Of a DNA stretch of 64,000 nt, positions 53,186 to 62,402 are shown piece by piece. Each line of letters begins with the position of its first letter. The first letter of the stretch is position 1. A program made the translations under genes and the position numbers. Origin of the DNA: Pedobacter heparinus DSM 2366 (GTDB lineage Bacteria; Bacteroidota; Bacteroidia; Sphingobacteriales; Sphingobacteriaceae). The stretch is taken from positions 4,526,001 through 4,590,000 of the forward strand of contig NC_013061.1 in NCBI RefSeq assembly GCF_000023825.1, read 5' to 3'. The notes below the pieces were generated by a model, which saw only the letters and a program-made list of their open reading frames with translations, was not told the origin of the DNA and made no database searches.

Positions 53186-53719
53186 TTGAAACCATTAAAA
53201 CAATTTTCAATCCCATTTACAGGCTTAAAAATTGGCAAACATCAGTTTGATTTTGAGATTGATAACAGCTTTTTTGATGCTTTTGAATACTCTTTGGTTA
53301 AAAAGGGGAACTTAAAAGCAGAAGTTGAGCTAGACAAACAGGAAACAATGTTAATACTACATTTCCGCATTAGCGGTACCATAGTATTGGACTGCGATAA
53401 ATGTTTAGCTGAATTTGGGGCACCGATAAATATACAGGAAAGGCAGATTGTAAAATTTGCTGAAGATGAGCTGGAAAGCGATGATCTGGAGATCATTGTA
53501 CTGAGTAAAAAAGAAAGTGAGATTGACATCTCTGAACTGATTTACGAATTCATCACGGTATCGGTACCTTATATAAAGATATGTGAAGAGAACGGCACTG
53601 GAGTAAAATGCGACCAGGAGATGATTGCAAGACTGGAAAGTTTAGCGGTTGGATCAAAACAGGAAGAAGAAGAACAAAATGACGACCCAAGGTGGGCAGC
53701 GTTAAAGAAATTAAAATAA
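53186..53719 (+). CDS. DUF177/YceD family protein, TTG start
   Basis: YceD (DUF177) is required for normal 23S rRNA levels in some bacteria and is usually encoded just before rpmF, as here. There is no in-frame ATG near the 5' end. The promoter at 53133-53164 excludes TTG 53162, and TTG 53186 gives the expected start MKPLKQFSIPFTGLK (177 residues). The protein has the beta-rich core with LDCDKCLAEF and a second CEENGTGVKC pair, which could bind a metal, and an acidic C-terminal tail ending DDPRWAALKKLK. rpmF follows 18 bases later. Confidence 0.88.
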   Translation: MKPLKQFSIPFTGLKIGKHQFDFEIDNSFFDAFEYSLVKKGNLKAEVELDKQETMLILHFRISGTIVLDCDKCLAEFGAPINIQERQIVKFAEDELESDDLEIIVLSKKESEIDISELIYEFITVSVPYIKICEENGTGVKCDQEMIARLESLAVGSKQEEEEQNDDPRWAALKKLK

Positions 53720-53737
53720 TAATTAAATAAATCAGCA

Positions 53738-53929
53738 ATGGCACATCCAAAACGTAAAGTTTCTAAGAGCAGAAGAGATAAGAGAAGAACTCACTATAAA
53801 GCAGAAGCTCCTTCTTTAGCTACTTGTCAGACAACAGGTGCGATACACATTCCTCACCGCGCTTATAACGTTGATGGTAACTTATACTACAACGGTAAAT
53901 TGGTTATTGAAAACACCTCAATAGGTTAA
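53738..53929 (+). CDS. rpmF: 50S ribosomal protein bL32
   Basis: The 63-residue basic protein starts MAHPKRKVSKSRRDKRRTHYKAEAP, the classic bL32 start. The TCQTTGAIHIPHRA region takes the place of the zinc-binding segment and has one Cys only, so this is the non-zinc form. It lies between yceD and plsX, the usual bacterial order linking ribosome and lipid synthesis genes. Confidence 0.97.
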   Translation: MAHPKRKVSKSRRDKRRTHYKAEAPSLATCQTTGAIHIPHRAYNVDGNLYYNGKLVIENTSIG

Positions 53930-54027
53930 TTTTCTTGAAAAATAGTTTGTGTTTTAAGTGTCCTATAGTTTAACTTAGAGGCCTTAAAAAAGCGGCAATT
54001 TTGCCTGGTACACAAACTGATTTTACT

Positions 54028-54966
54028 ATGAAAATAGGTCTCGATATAATGGGCGGAGACTATGCTCCTAAAGCAAATGTTTTAGGAGCAATAGCAGCTC
54101 ATCCATTGTTATCCCCGAAGGAGCATCTGGTGCTTATTGGGGATACCCAGCAGATTAAGCCCCTCCTATCCGAAAACGGATTCAATCCGGATCACTTTGA
54201 ATATATTCATACCGAAGAAGTAATTGGTATGGGCGAACATCCCACTAAGGCTATTGTTCAAAAGCCTAATTCAAGCATCTCAATAGGTTTCAATTTACTC
54301 AAAGAAGGCAAACTGGACTCATTTGCAAGTGCCGGAAATTCTGGTGCTATGCTTGTTGGTGCTGTATTTAGTGTAAAAACCATTCCTGGTATCATACGTC
54401 CATGTCTGTCTACTTTTCTGCCTAAATTAAGCGGTGGCGTTGGTTTAATGGTTGATGTTGGCGCAAATGCTGACTGCAAACCCGATATCTTACTCCAGTT
54501 TGGTATACTCGGCAGCTTGTATGCAGAGAATGTAATGGGAATAAATACACCTAAAGTAGCTTTAATGAACATTGGAGAAGAGGATGAAAAAGGCAATATG
54601 CTAAGTCTGGCCACCTTCCCCTTAATGAAAGATACCCAGCTGTTTAATTTTGTAGGTAACGTAGAAGGAAGGGACTTATTTAACGATAAGGCTGATGTAA
54701 TTGTATGTGACGGATTTACTGGGAATGTGATGCTTAAACTTGCAGAATCATTTTATGTACTAACCTTAAAAAGAGGCTTAAAGGACGAGTTCTTTGACCG
54801 CTTTAATTATGAGAACTATGGCGGCAGCCCAGTGTTGGGTGTAAACGCGCCGGTAGTAATTGGCCATGGTATTTCAAGCCCATTGGCCGTTAAGAACATG
54901 ATCATGCAATCCAGAGACATGATTACAACTGGCTTGGTTGGAAAAATACAAGCCGCATTTAAATAA
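54028..54966 (+). CDS. plsX: Phosphate acyltransferase PlsX
   Basis: PlsX makes acyl-phosphate from acyl-ACP for phospholipid synthesis. The ATG at 54028 gives the family start MKIGLDIMGGDYAPKAN (312 residues); a TTG further upstream at 54001 would add nine atypical residues. Motifs include SAGNSGAMLVGAVF, GLMVDVGANADCKP and VCDGFTGNVMLKLAES. It follows rpmF by about 100 bases and precedes fabH by 11. Confidence 0.96.
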   Translation: MKIGLDIMGGDYAPKANVLGAIAAHPLLSPKEHLVLIGDTQQIKPLLSENGFNPDHFEYIHTEEVIGMGEHPTKAIVQKPNSSISIGFNLLKEGKLDSFASAGNSGAMLVGAVFSVKTIPGIIRPCLSTFLPKLSGGVGLMVDVGANADCKPDILLQFGILGSLYAENVMGINTPKVALMNIGEEDEKGNMLSLATFPLMKDTQLFNFVGNVEGRDLFNDKADVIVCDGFTGNVMLKLAESFYVLTLKRGLKDEFFDRFNYENYGGSPVLGVNAPVVIGHGISSPLAVKNMIMQSRDMITTGLVGKIQAAFK

Positions 54967-54977
54967 TTTGAGATAAA

Positions 54978-55967
54978 ATGAATAAAATTCACGCTGCGAT
55001 TACAGCTGTTCATGGTTATGTGCCAGACTACGTACTGACCAACAAAGAGCTTGAATCAATTGTAGACACTACGGATGAATGGATCACATCCAGAACAGGT
55101 ATCAAAGAGCGAAGAATATTGAAAGGTGAAGGATTAGGCACTTCAGATATGGCTGTACATGCCGTAAATGGTTTGCTAAAGAAACGCGGGATCAGCGCAG
55201 AAGAAATTGAACTGATTATCTTTTGCACCACAACACCGGACATGCCTTTCCCGGCATCTGCAAATATTCTGGCAGATAAGATTGGCGCTAAAAATGCATG
55301 GGGATATGATCTTCAGGCCGCCTGTTCAGGTTTCATTTTTGGATTATCAACGGCATCACAGTTTATTGAATCTGGAAAACATAAAAAAGTACTGGTAGTG
55401 GGCGGTGATAAAATGTCATCGATCATTAATTACCAGGACCGTACTACCTGCATCATTTTTGGTGATGGCTGTGGTGCAGTTTTACTGGAACCCAATGAAG
55501 AAGGTCTCGGCATCATGGATTCTATATTAAGAACCGATGGAGCCGGAAAACAATTTTTACACCAGAAAGCCGGCGGATCGGCCCGACCTGCAACACACGA
55601 AACTATAGACAACAATGAGCATGTGGTTTACCAGGAAGGCCAGGCCGTGTTTAAATTTGCAGTAACCAATATGGCGGATGTTGCTGCCGAGATTATGGAA
55701 CGTAACAACCTTACCTCCGATGATGTAACCTGGCTGGTACCACACCAGGCCAACAAGCGGATCATTGATGCTACTGCAAACAGAATGGGCGTAGGTTCGG
55801 AAAAAGTAATGATCAACATACAGCGTTATGGCAATACCACTAATGGTACAATCCCCCTATGTTTGTGGGAATGGGAAAACCAGTTGAAAAAAGGCGACAA
55901 TCTGATATTGGCCGCATTTGGAGGAGGCTTTACCTGGGGTTCTGTTTATTTAAAATGGGCCTATTAA
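54978..55967 (+). CDS. fabH: Beta-ketoacyl-ACP synthase III (FabH)
   Basis: FabH condenses an acyl-CoA primer with malonyl-ACP to start fatty-acid synthesis. The 329-residue thiolase-fold enzyme has the catalytic triad: Cys in LQAACSGFIFGLS (about residue 115), His in WLVPHQANKRI, and Asn in INIQRYGNTTNGTIP. The GGG-type ending AFGGGFTWGSVYLKW is standard. In Bacteroidota FabH usually accepts branched primers, which fits the fused branched-chain-type E1 enzyme near the right edge of the window, though that link is inference. Confidence 0.96.
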   Translation: MNKIHAAITAVHGYVPDYVLTNKELESIVDTTDEWITSRTGIKERRILKGEGLGTSDMAVHAVNGLLKKRGISAEEIELIIFCTTTPDMPFPASANILADKIGAKNAWGYDLQAACSGFIFGLSTASQFIESGKHKKVLVVGGDKMSSIINYQDRTTCIIFGDGCGAVLLEPNEEGLGIMDSILRTDGAGKQFLHQKAGGSARPATHETIDNNEHVVYQEGQAVFKFAVTNMADVAAEIMERNNLTSDDVTWLVPHQANKRIIDATANRMGVGSEKVMINIQRYGNTTNGTIPLCLWEWENQLKKGDNLILAAFGGGFTWGSVYLKWAY

Positions 55968-56039
55968 TTTTATAAAATAAATAATCTTAACTTAGATAGT
56001 TCTAAAGACGTACTATTTTTTCTAAATAACACCTAAAAA

Positions 56040-56513
56040 ATGGATATTAAACAAATTCAGGAACTTATTAAATTTGTTTCTCGTTCGGGCGTAAACGAAG
56101 TAGCTATTGAGCAGGAAAACTTCAAGATCACCATTAAAACCAATCAGGCACCTACCTATGTTCAGGCAACTGTTCCTGCCCAGATTGCGCCTGCTGTTGC
56201 ACCAACTGCTGCTGCACCACAGCCGGTTGCCCCTACCGAAACCAAATCTGCACCTGTTGAAGATACTTCAAAATACATCACCATTAAATCGCCAATGATT
56301 GGTACTTTCTATCGCTCTGCGAGTCCGGATAAGCCTTCGTTCGCAAATGTTGGAGATGAAATTACTGCAGGCAAAGTGATCTGTATCATTGAGGCGATGA
56401 AACTTTTCAATGAAATAGAAAGTGAAGTGTCAGGAAAAATTGTAAAAGTTCTTGTCGACAATGCTTCACCTGTAGAGTATGATCAACCTTTATTTTTAGT
56501 AGAGCCGGTTTAA
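56040..56513 (+). CDS. accB: Biotin carboxyl carrier protein of acetyl-CoA carboxylase
   Basis: AccB carries the biotin of acetyl-CoA carboxylase. The 157-residue protein has an N-terminal helical segment (DIKQIQELIKFVSRSGVNEV), a Pro/Ala-rich linker (about 40-75) and a C-terminal biotinyl domain. The biotinylated Lys is in IIEAMKLFNEIE near residue 122. It is followed 15 bases later by accC, and both lie downstream of fabH in the fatty-acid cluster. Confidence 0.97.
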   Translation: MDIKQIQELIKFVSRSGVNEVAIEQENFKITIKTNQAPTYVQATVPAQIAPAVAPTAAAPQPVAPTETKSAPVEDTSKYITIKSPMIGTFYRSASPDKPSFANVGDEITAGKVICIIEAMKLFNEIESEVSGKIVKVLVDNASPVEYDQPLFLVEPV

Positions 56514-56528
56514 TCGGAATAGATAAAT

Positions 56529-57869
56529 ATGTTTAAAAAGATACTAATTGCCAATAGGGGCGAAATTGCTTTACGCATTATTCGGACCTGTAAAGAAATG
56601 GGCATCAAAACCGTAGCGGTTTACTCTACTGCCGACAGAGAGAGTTTACACGTACGTTTTGCTGATGAAGCTGTTTGTATTGGCCCGCCACCAAGTAAAG
56701 ATTCTTACCTGAGCATTCCAAATATCATTTCTGCAGCTGAGCTGACCAATGCGGATGCCATACACCCGGGATACGGATTCTTATCTGAAAACGCGAAATT
56801 TTCTTCTGTTTGCCGTGATTATGGGATTAAGTTCATTGGGGCAACACCAGAACAGATCAATTCTATGGGCGATAAGGCATCGGCCAAAGAAACCATGAAA
56901 AAAGCAGGGGTACCTACTATCCCTGGTTCGGAAGGTTTGGTAGAGAACATCAAAGAAGGTATTGTAACGGCCAACGAGATCGGCTACCCGGTAATCCTTA
57001 AGGCTACTGCTGGTGGTGGTGGACGTGGAATGCGCGTAGTCTGGAAAGATGAAGATTTTGAAAATGCATGGGACAGTGCCAGACAGGAGTCGGGTGCAGC
57101 TTTTGGAAATGACGGACTTTATCTGGAAAAATATATTGAGGATCCACGTCACATAGAAATCCAGATCATCGGAGATCAGTATGGCAAGGCCTGCCATTTA
57201 TCGGAGCGCGACTGTTCTATACAGCGCAGGCACCAGAAACTGGTGGAAGAGGCCCCATCACCTTTCATGACACCTGAATTGCGGGAAAGAATGGGCGAAG
57301 CGGCCATTAAAGGAGCTATTGCTGTTCAGTATGAAGGTGCGGGCACCATAGAATTCCTGGTAGATAAACACCGCAATTTCTATTTTATGGAAATGAATAC
57401 CCGCATCCAGGTAGAACATCCGGTAACAGAAGAAGTGATCAATTACGATTTAATTAAAGAACAGATCAAAGTTGCCTCGGGTGTTCCGATTTCGGGAAAG
57501 AATTATTTACCTGATATGCATGCTATTGAATGCCGGATAAACGCGGAAGATCCATTTAATAATTTCAGGCCCTCTCCGGGTAAAATAACAAATTTCCACT
57601 CTCCGGGCGGACATGGGGTAAGGGTTGATACGCACGTTTATGCAGGTTATCAGATTCCTTCAAACTATGACTCTATGATTGCCAAGCTGATCTGCGTTGC
57701 ACAAACCCGTGAAGAAGCGATCAGTACTATGGAGCGGGCTTTAAGTGAATTTGTGATAGAGGGTGTAAAAACCACGATACCTTTCCACTTAAAATTAATG
57801 AAAGATCCTAACTTTAGGGCGGGTAATTTTACGACTAAATTTATGGAGACTTTCGAGTTTTCAGAATAA
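56529..57869 (+). CDS. accC: Biotin carboxylase subunit of acetyl-CoA carboxylase
   Basis: AccC carboxylates the biotin on AccB with bicarbonate and ATP. The 446-residue ATP-grasp protein starts MFKKILIANRGEIALRIIRT and shows IHPGYGFLSENAKF, KATAGGGGRGMRVV, SERDCSIQRRHQKLVEEAPS and EMNTRIQVEHPVTE. No biotinyl domain is attached, in keeping with the separate AccB just upstream. A terminator follows 31 bases after the stop. Confidence 0.98.
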   Translation: MFKKILIANRGEIALRIIRTCKEMGIKTVAVYSTADRESLHVRFADEAVCIGPPPSKDSYLSIPNIISAAELTNADAIHPGYGFLSENAKFSSVCRDYGIKFIGATPEQINSMGDKASAKETMKKAGVPTIPGSEGLVENIKEGIVTANEIGYPVILKATAGGGGRGMRVVWKDEDFENAWDSARQESGAAFGNDGLYLEKYIEDPRHIEIQIIGDQYGKACHLSERDCSIQRRHQKLVEEAPSPFMTPELRERMGEAAIKGAIAVQYEGAGTIEFLVDKHRNFYFMEMNTRIQVEHPVTEEVINYDLIKEQIKVASGVPISGKNYLPDMHAIECRINAEDPFNNFRPSPGKITNFHSPGGHGVRVDTHVYAGYQIPSNYDSMIAKLICVAQTREEAISTMERALSEFVIEGVKTTIPFHLKLMKDPNFRAGNFTTKFMETFEFSE

Positions 57870-57900
57870 CATAAAAACTATTTGCTAGATTTTAAACGTA

Positions 57901-57937
57901 AATACCATTCTAAATAAAAGAATGGTATTTTTGTTTT
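57901..57937 (+). terminator. Terminator after accC
   Basis: AATACCATTC and GAATGGTATT form perfect 10-bp arms around nine bases, followed by TTTGTTTT. The T-rich right arm also contains a TAnnTTTG-like promoter element for tatC. Confidence 0.8.
57926..57933 (+). promoter_or_regulatory. Possible -7 element before tatC
   Basis: TATTTTTG matches TAnnTTTG and ends 17 bases before the ATG at 57951, but it overlaps the accC terminator and lacks a spaced TTTG box, so it may be coincidental. Confidence 0.35.
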
Positions 57938-57950
57938 ACAAATAACGTAC

Positions 57951-58844
57951 ATGAGTGATAATAAAAAACGTGACCTGATTGGGGCCATCAAAGAAAAAGG
58001 AAAGACTTTAGAGGCAGAAATGTCTTTTTTTGACCATATAGATGTACTTAGAAAACATTTACTACGCTCATTACTGGTCGTAGTATTATTTACCATAGGC
58101 GCATTCTGGTTTTCAGACTTTATATTTAATGATCTGATCATGGGGCCTAAGAACCCTGATTTCTGGACTTACAGAATGATGTGCAAGATGGCTGCTGCAT
58201 GGCCGAACCTGATCGGTTCAGACTTTTGCATCACGCATATTGATGCCAAGATCATCAATACAGAAATGGCCGGACAGTTTACCCTGCAGATCAATGCCTG
58301 CGTAATGGTCGGCATTATACTCGGCATCCCATATATTTTATTTGAACTATGGCTGTTCATTAAACCTGCCTTACACGACAATGAGCGCAAATCGGCCAGT
58401 CATTTTGTGATGTTTGCCTCTACACTTTTCTTCATAGGGATCCTGTTCGGTTATTATATAGTATGTCCGCTGTCCGTAAACTTCCTCACAAATTTTACGG
58501 TAAGCCCTGATATACAGAATACCTTTACCATCACTTCTTATCTTTCTTCTGTAGCGACATTAACCATTGGCTCCGGGATCATCTTTCAGCTGCCCGTAGT
58601 GATTTATATTCTGTCAAAGTTCGGTATCATGACCCCTAAGTTCATGCGTTCAACCAGAAGATATGCCGCTGTAATTATCCTCATTGTTGCTGCAGTTGTA
58701 ACACCTACAGCAGACGTGATGACAATGCTTGTAGTAGCCTTCCCACTATTTGTACTATACGAACTGAGTATCTTTATATCAGCTAATATTGAGCGCAAAA
58801 GAAATAAGGAGCTTTATGGGGTAGCCAAAGTAAAGAAATCGTAA
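57951..58844 (+). CDS. tatC: Twin-arginine translocase subunit TatC
   Basis: TatC is the receptor of the Tat pathway and recognises twin-arginine signal peptides of folded proteins. The 297-residue membrane protein has six hydrophobic helices. An N-terminal cytoplasmic segment carries MSFFDHIDVLRKHLLRSL, the conserved signal-binding region, and LFIKPALHDNERK follows helix two. A longer first periplasmic loop (about residues 65-105) is typical of Bacteroidota. tatA is not in the window. rpiB follows 36 bases downstream. Confidence 0.96.
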   Translation: MSDNKKRDLIGAIKEKGKTLEAEMSFFDHIDVLRKHLLRSLLVVVLFTIGAFWFSDFIFNDLIMGPKNPDFWTYRMMCKMAAAWPNLIGSDFCITHIDAKIINTEMAGQFTLQINACVMVGIILGIPYILFELWLFIKPALHDNERKSASHFVMFASTLFFIGILFGYYIVCPLSVNFLTNFTVSPDIQNTFTITSYLSSVATLTIGSGIIFQLPVVIYILSKFGIMTPKFMRSTRRYAAVIILIVAAVVTPTADVMTMLVVAFPLFVLYELSIFISANIERKRNKELYGVAKVKKS

Positions 58845-58880
58845 AACGCCCATATTACTTTATCAAAATAAATTTAAAAG

Positions 58881-59321
58881 ATGTCAACCGATAAAAAAAT
58901 TAAAATCGCAATAGGTGCAGATCACGCCGGCTTTGAATACAAGGAACTCCTAAAATCTTATTTAAGTGACCATGAAGTTAAAGATTTTGGCACCCACTCG
59001 GCCGATTCTGTTGATTATCCTGATTTTGCACATCCTGTTGCGGAAGCTGTAGAAAGTGAGGCTTATACCTTTGGTGTACTGGTTTGCGGCAGTGCCAATG
59101 GGGTTGCCATAACTGCCAATAAGCATCAGCAGATCCGCGCAGCAATCTGTTGGCAAAAGGAGATTGCCGAACTTGCCAGAATGCACAACAATGCCAACAT
59201 TATCTGTATCCCGGCAAGATTTGTATCTGAAGAACTGGCAAAAGAGATGGTAAGCACCTTTCTAAACACTGCTTTTGAAGGTGGGAGACACGCTGGCAGA
59301 GTGAATAAAATGTCGTGCTAA
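58881..59321 (+). CDS. rpiB: Ribose 5-phosphate isomerase B
   Basis: RpiB interconverts ribose 5-phosphate and ribulose 5-phosphate. The 146-residue protein starts KIKIAIGADHAGFEYKELLKSYL, with the active-site Asp-His pair, and shows DYPDFAHPVA, LVCGSANGVAITANKH (catalytic Cys) and ARMHNNANIICIPARFV. It is followed 10 bases later by the M28 peptidase gene, so the two may share a transcript by chance. Confidence 0.96.
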   Translation: MSTDKKIKIAIGADHAGFEYKELLKSYLSDHEVKDFGTHSADSVDYPDFAHPVAEAVESEAYTFGVLVCGSANGVAITANKHQQIRAAICWQKEIAELARMHNNANIICIPARFVSEELAKEMVSTFLNTAFEGGRHAGRVNKMSC

Positions 59322-59331
59322 AGCAGGAAAC

Positions 59332-60918
59332 ATGAAAAAGCACCTTTTATATAGCAGTATTATTTTGCTGATGGGCTGTACCGCATCAGCACAAAACAGA
59401 GATGCGGTAAAATTTAGTCAGACCATTAACAAAGACAATGCCTATAGACATCTTTCTGTGCTTGCCTCTGACGAATATGAAGGTAGGGAGACTGGTAAAA
59501 AAGGGGGCTGGATGGCCGCAGAATATATTAAAAATCAGTTTAAGGTTCTGGGTTTAAATGGTCCGGTAAACGGCGATTATTTTCAGTCTGTAGACATGGC
59601 TTCTTTTGGTATTTCGCAGATGCTAACGCTGGAAGGCCAACCCGCAGAACCCATTAAAAATTTTTATGTCGTACCTTCATCGGTATCAGGCAGCGGCTTT
59701 GCTTTTAATTCAGGCAGCATTTTATTTGCAGGTTATGGGCTGAACAAAGAGGGCTATAACGACTACGAGGGGAAGGATATTACCGGTAATGTAGTGATGA
59801 TCCTTAAAACTGCAGAACCTTCGGGTACAACTACTGCAAAAACAGGTGGTAATATCAACACAAAAATTAAATACCTATCGGATCATAAAGCCCGCGCTGT
59901 TCTGGTAATAGACCCTGTGATTGATATGCCGGATAACCTGAAAAACTATCTGCAATCTGAACAGATGGTAATGAAAACCAAAGAAAACCTTGACCGCCTG
60001 AACGAGCCGCAGGGCATGCCCGTTATCTACATCGGTACGACTTTGGCCAACCAGATCTTAAAGGGGGCAAAAACTACCTTAGATGCATTAAAAAAGAAAA
60101 TGACCGAAACCGGGAAGCCGGTTTCGCAGGTCTTAACCGTCTCTGTTACTGCCAGTGCAAAGAAAACTGAAAATAAAATAAGGACTGAAAATGTTCTGGG
60201 CTTTTTGGAAGGCAGTGATCCAAAGTTAAAGAAAGAAATTCTAGTGATTACTGCACATTATGATCACATTGGCATTACTCCGGATGCAAAAGGTGACGAT
60301 AAAATCAACAATGGAGCTGACGACGACGGCTCAGGGACAACCGGAGTGCTGATGATTGCCGAAGCCTTTTCAAAAGCTAAAAAAGCTGGGAAAGGCCCTA
60401 AAAGGAGTATCTTGTTTATGACGGTAACGGGTGAAGAGAAGGGGCTGTTAGGTTCCGAATGGTATTCGGAATATCCTGTTTTTCCATTGATCAATACGAT
60501 TACCAATCTGAATATAGATATGATAGGCCGTGGAGATGCTGCGCATGCCCAGGATAACAATTTTGTTTATATCATTGGTTCTGATATGTTAAGCAGCGAC
60601 CTGGACCGTATAGGTAAAAAAGCGAATAAAGATTATGTAAAGATGAACCTGGACGAACGTTATAACAACCGTACAGACCCAAACCGTTTCTACTACCGAT
60701 CTGATCATTATAATTTTGCCAAACATGGCATCCCGGTTATCTTTTATTTCAACGGGGTCCACGAAGATTATCATCAGCCGGGTGATGAGATCAGTAAGAT
60801 CGACTTTCCAATGCTGGCTAAAAGGGCAAGATTGGTTTACTACACAGCCTGGGAGCTGGCAAATGGCGCCAAGCGACCTGCTGTGGACAAGAACGAAGAC
60901 GGAACAAAGAAAAAATAA
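59332..60918 (+). CDS. M28-family aminopeptidase lipoprotein with PA domain
   Basis: The 528-residue protein begins with a signal peptide and lipobox (LLMGCTA), so it is probably anchored in the envelope. A protease-associated domain at about 135-240 interrupts the peptidase domain (about 30-120 and 285-515). Zinc ligands are seen in ITAHYDHIG, NGADDDGSGT, VTGEEKGLLGS (catalytic Glu), NIDMIGRGD and FYFNGVHEDYHQPGD. It likely removes N-terminal residues from peptides outside the cytoplasm. A terminator follows. Confidence 0.93.
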   Translation: MKKHLLYSSIILLMGCTASAQNRDAVKFSQTINKDNAYRHLSVLASDEYEGRETGKKGGWMAAEYIKNQFKVLGLNGPVNGDYFQSVDMASFGISQMLTLEGQPAEPIKNFYVVPSSVSGSGFAFNSGSILFAGYGLNKEGYNDYEGKDITGNVVMILKTAEPSGTTTAKTGGNINTKIKYLSDHKARAVLVIDPVIDMPDNLKNYLQSEQMVMKTKENLDRLNEPQGMPVIYIGTTLANQILKGAKTTLDALKKKMTETGKPVSQVLTVSVTASAKKTENKIRTENVLGFLEGSDPKLKKEILVITAHYDHIGITPDAKGDDKINNGADDDGSGTTGVLMIAEAFSKAKKAGKGPKRSILFMTVTGEEKGLLGSEWYSEYPVFPLINTITNLNIDMIGRGDAAHAQDNNFVYIIGSDMLSSDLDRIGKKANKDYVKMNLDERYNNRTDPNRFYYRSDHYNFAKHGIPVIFYFNGVHEDYHQPGDEISKIDFPMLAKRARLVYYTAWELANGAKRPAVDKNEDGTKKK

Positions 60919-60925
60919 GATCTTT

Positions 60926-60953
60926 AAACCTGCCCCACCCGGCAGGTTTTTTT
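60926..60953 (+). terminator. Terminator after the M28 peptidase gene
   Basis: ACCTGCC, the loop CCACCC and GGCAGGT are followed by a T-run, starting eight bases after the stop codon. Confidence 0.93.
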
Positions 60954-60995
60954 ATACCATGTAAATCTGGCATAACAATGCTTCTGATTTATTTT

Positions 60996-61003
60996 TATAT
61001 TTG
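60996..61003 (+). promoter_or_regulatory. -7 element of the LutB-like gene
   Basis: TATATTTG matches TAnnTTTG exactly. Transcription would start near 61009, at the ATG of 61008 or 61011, so the mRNA may be almost leaderless. No clear TTTG box is seen upstream. Confidence 0.5.
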
Positions 61004-61010
61004 GAAGATG

Positions 61011-62399
61011 ATGAAGGTATCTGAGGAATTTTTGATTAAAGCGGATGAGAAGGCCTTTGATTTAGGGCATCGCAAAACAATTAATTACAACATAGGCAAA
61101 TACAATACAGCCGTAGAACGCGGATTGTCCAAATTTGAGAACCTGGAAAATTCGAAAAAGAAAGCACATGTAATTAAATGGCGGGTAATGGAAAACCTTG
61201 ACAAATTTCTACCTGAGTTTGAAGCCAACTTTCAGCGCAGGGGTGGAAAAGTAATCTGGGCAAATGACACCCAGGAAGCGCAAAAGGAAATCCTGAACAT
61301 CATCAACAGAACCGGGGGTAAAACGGTCATCAAGTCAAAATCAATGACCACTGAAGAAATCCATCTCAACGATTTTTTAGGAGAGCATGGTATAGAATCG
61401 CTGGAAAGTGACCTCGGTGAATACATCGTCCAGTTGTTGGGCCAACACCCTTATCATATTGTAACGCCTGCCATGCACCTCAATAAGGAGGAGATTGCCA
61501 AATTGTTTCATGAAAAATTTGGTACTCCTTTAGACTATACCCCTCAGCAGCTTACACAAAAAGCCCGTGAGCTTTTGAGAGAAAAGTATCTGAATGCAGA
61601 TATCGGCATTAGTGGTGGAAATTTTTTAATTGCAGATACCGGAAGTATTGCCTTAACGGAAAATGAAGGGAATGCCAGGCTTTGCACTACCTTTCCTAAA
61701 ATCCATATCGCCATTGTAGGTATAGAAAAAATTATCCCGTCAATGGCAGACCTTGACCTTTTCTGGCCATTACTGGCCAGCCATGGTACCGGCCAGAATT
61801 TAACGGTATACAATACCATACTAAGTGGGCCAAGACGCGGCGAAGAAACAGATGGTCCTGAAGAAATGTATGTCATCCTGTTAGACAATGGCCGCACAAA
61901 TCTGCTGGCACAGAAAGATCAGCGCCAGGGCTTATACTGTATCCGTTGTGGTGCCTGCCTGAACGCCTGTCCGGTATATAAAAATATCGGTGGACATACT
62001 TATAACACGACTTATAGCGGCCCTATAGGCTCCATCATTACCCCCCACTTAAAGGGGATGAAAGAATTTAAGCATTTGAGCTACGCCTCAAGCCTCTGCG
62101 GAAAATGTTCGGAAGTCTGTCCCGTAAAGATCGACATCCATAAGATGTTGCTCCTGAACCGCAGGGATGCGGCAGCGGAACACGACAATACCAAAACTGA
62201 AGAAATTGGCTGGAAGATCTGGAAAACCAGCATGTTAAAAAGGTCAAGAATCGATGTTTTTGGCGGAAAGATCAAGAATTTCTTTCTGAAATTTCTGTTT
62301 AAAAAGATCTGGGGCAAATACCGTGAAATGCCTGAGGTTGCACCAAAATCTTTTGCTAAATTGTGGAGGGAAAAAAACAAAGATCCGAAAAGCTTATAA
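61011..62399 (+). CDS. LutB-type iron-sulfur protein (LUD domain)
   Basis: LutB with LutA and LutC oxidises L-lactate in many bacteria. The 462-residue protein has a LUD domain (about 60-300) with the TEEIHLNDFLGEHGIE segment, two 4Fe-4S cysteine motifs (CIRCGACLNACP and CGKCSEVCP, about residues 303-370) and a helical C-terminus. The start at 61011 gives MKVSEEFLIKADEKAF; 61008 is equally possible, and 60978 would add a hydrophobic tail not seen in the family. LutA and LutC are not next to it: the neighbours are a peptidase and an E1 enzyme. Confidence 0.9.
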   Translation: MKVSEEFLIKADEKAFDLGHRKTINYNIGKYNTAVERGLSKFENLENSKKKAHVIKWRVMENLDKFLPEFEANFQRRGGKVIWANDTQEAQKEILNIINRTGGKTVIKSKSMTTEEIHLNDFLGEHGIESLESDLGEYIVQLLGQHPYHIVTPAMHLNKEEIAKLFHEKFGTPLDYTPQQLTQKARELLREKYLNADIGISGGNFLIADTGSIALTENEGNARLCTTFPKIHIAIVGIEKIIPSMADLDLFWPLLASHGTGQNLTVYNTILSGPRRGEETDGPEEMYVILLDNGRTNLLAQKDQRQGLYCIRCGACLNACPVYKNIGGHTYNTTYSGPIGSIITPHLKGMKEFKHLSYASSLCGKCSEVCPVKIDIHKMLLLNRRDAAAEHDNTKTEEIGWKIWKTSMLKRSRIDVFGGKIKNFFLKFLFKKIWGKYREMPEVAPKSFAKLWREKNKDPKSL

Positions 62400-62402
62400 T
62401 TT

